DNA of 14,052 bases, taken from an uncultured Clostridia bacterium. GTDB taxonomy: Bacteria > Bacillota > Clostridia > Oscillospirales > CAG-272. The stretch covers positions 1 through 14,052 of the forward strand of contig CANBDB010000026.1 of assembly GCA_947367285.1 (NCBI GenBank). Reading direction: 5' to 3'. Positions 13,170-14,052 of the stretch are shown here, one piece after another. Below the pieces are notes generated by a model, which did no database searches, was not told where the DNA came from, and was given only the letters and a program-made list of their open reading frames with translations. Each line of letters begins with the position of its first letter. The first letter of the stretch is position 1. A program made the translations under genes and the position numbers.

Positions 13170-13901
13170 CTATTCAAGGGAATTAAACATATCATCACCA
13201 AGAACACCCCTTTGCGGTGTGTGCGGTTGCTGGTCGCCCCCTAAGACCGTTTCCGCTATCTGGGCGATTACTGCCTTTTCTCGCTCTATCTTCGCAATGT
13301 CGGCAAGCAGTTGTGCTTCCTCTTGCTTGTGCCATTCATCCAGACTCGTGTGGTTTGCTCTGGTCTGTTCCTTGCTGATTCCACGGACAAGACCAAACCT
13401 CTCCATTGCTTCGGCATAACTGTCCTGCAGTTGAATAACCTGTTGCTTTTTACCGAAATACTTACTTGCATTTAGGTGTCCTTTTTCGTCAGTTGGCATC
13501 ACAAAATAATGCCCATGCCGACAGGATTCGTCTGCATTCAGGTCATATCTTATGATTTTCCCTTTGCCGAACTGCTTCTCCAACCATTCAACATTCGCCT
13601 TGTTCCATTCTTCAAAGTCAATGCTCTTTTCCATCTCAGGGGAGAATGTCAGCACGAACTCAACGAGGACAACGGCATCTTTACGAACCTTTCTGCCTGT
13701 CTGCTCCTGTTGCTCCCTGATAGTATGGCGAACAACCTGTGTCATTGTCTTTTCTGGACTTTGCACCCAGGTTCTGTTCTCGCTTTCTCTTTCAGGGTGC
13801 TTACGATGTTTCAAACGGTCTCGGTGCTTTTGGTGTCGCTCAATATTTGCGACACTACCCACCTTATATTTTTGAAACCTCATAATACAAAATTTACTCA
13901 T
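13170..13901 (-). CDS. Short Mob/Pre-type (MOBV-like) mobilization protein
   Basis: A 243-residue protein like the N-terminal domain of Mob/Pre relaxases (pMV158 MobM type), which nick at oriT. The opening MSKFCIMRFQKYKVGSVANIERHQKHR carries His23 at the place of the MobM nucleophile His22. The third motif, normally HxDExTPHxH, reads NADESCRHGH: Asp124, Glu125, His129 and His131 are present, but the first His is Asn122 and TP is CR. FGKKQQVIQLQDSYAEAMERFGLVRG (149-174) matches the block after motif III. Typical members have 400 or more residues, so the C-terminal half is absent. AAAGGAG stands eight bases before the ATG at 13901; an in-frame ATG at 13985 adds unrelated residues. It may be a specialised short relaxase, a DNA-binding accessory, or a decayed one. 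Confidence 0.8.
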   Translation of the reverse strand: MSKFCIMRFQKYKVGSVANIERHQKHRDRLKHRKHPERESENRTWVQSPEKTMTQVVRHTIREQQEQTGRKVRKDAVVLVEFVLTFSPEMEKSIDFEEWNKANVEWLEKQFGKGKIIRYDLNADESCRHGHYFVMPTDEKGHLNASKYFGKKQQVIQLQDSYAEAMERFGLVRGISKEQTRANHTSLDEWHKQEEAQLLADIAKIEREKAVIAQIAETVLGGDQQPHTPQRGVLGDDMFNSLE

Positions 13902-14052
13902 AACTTTTTCTCCTTTCAAAAAAGGAAGAAAAATGAGCAATTTGAGCAGACGGCAACACCGGCGACACACAAAAGGTAGGAGCATTCCTGTAATCCGTAA
14001 ACAGCGCCAATTGAAAAAAGAAGAACCTCGCGGTACAATTTGAGAAGCGTCT
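13902..14052. other. Right edge of the window, no gene seen
   Basis: Beyond the ribosome site of the Mob/Pre gene no supported gene is visible. In MOBV plasmids and elements oriT usually lies upstream of mob, that is, here; I do not see a clear inverted repeat with the known nic pattern. AAAAGAAGAACC at 14016-14027 is an inverted copy of GGTTCTTCTTTT at 10858-10869 and may mark the far end of element B. Confidence 0.4.

Noticed and set aside
13476..13979. Plus-strand open frame of 167 codons
   Set aside because: Antisense to the Mob/Pre gene, no ribosome site, no recognisable motif, and the minus-strand gene has family motifs.
1..14052. CRISPR array, tRNA or rRNA genes
   Set aside because: No regularly spaced direct repeats of CRISPR size, and no tRNA or rRNA-like segment seen by eye; a covariance-model scan was not possible.

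Overview
The window looks like accessory DNA from a low-to-mid GC Firmicute, most likely a gut Clostridia member. The clues are strong AGGAGG-type ribosome sites, TTGACA/TATAAT promoters, and families that belong to clostridial mobile elements (TnpV, DUF6809, cysteine-rich VLP protein, clostridial large serine recombinases, Mob/Pre). No chromosomal housekeeping gene, rRNA or tRNA is visible. All family names come from reading the sequence; no database search was run.

The window appears to hold two elements. Element A (about 1-10842) is organised around a divergent control region at 4673-4816. Leftward (minus strand) runs a coupled pair: a 1009-residue polymerase and an unrecognised 279-residue protein, closed by a terminator at 762-803. 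A second small minus-strand unit (tnpV plus DUF6809) follows, closed by a terminator at 31-58. The polymerase carries the signature motifs of cellular (eukaryotic-type) RNA-dependent RNA polymerases and YonO-like single-chain RNA polymerases: DGxGFIS, FQIRxxxxKGVV, SMxK, DFDGD and DSAKSG. Rightward (plus strand) runs a compact maintenance and transfer operon: cysteine-rich VLP protein, ParM-like actin, ParR-like DNA-binding protein, a hairpin-rich candidate oriT, MobC-like protein, MOBP-type relaxase, ParB-like protein, a small unknown, and a large serine recombinase. No type IV secretion genes are present, so A is either mobilizable or only part of a larger conjugative element.

Element B (about 10860-14052, possibly continuing beyond the window) is read mainly from the minus strand: a Mob/Pre-type mobilization protein with its terminator, an AT-rich spacer with TATGAGG repeats, a consensus promoter, a leader of about 250 nt with a candidate leader peptide and an intrinsic terminator, a 51-residue protein, and a second large serine recombinase. 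That recombinase converges on and overlaps the one in A by 172 bp; its last ~57 residues are antisense of A's gene, suggesting that B sits at an insertion junction.

The most notable feature is the RdRP-superfamily polymerase and its coupled partner, divergent from a partition/mobilization operon on a mobile element. What this polymerase transcribes or copies cannot be told from the sequence.
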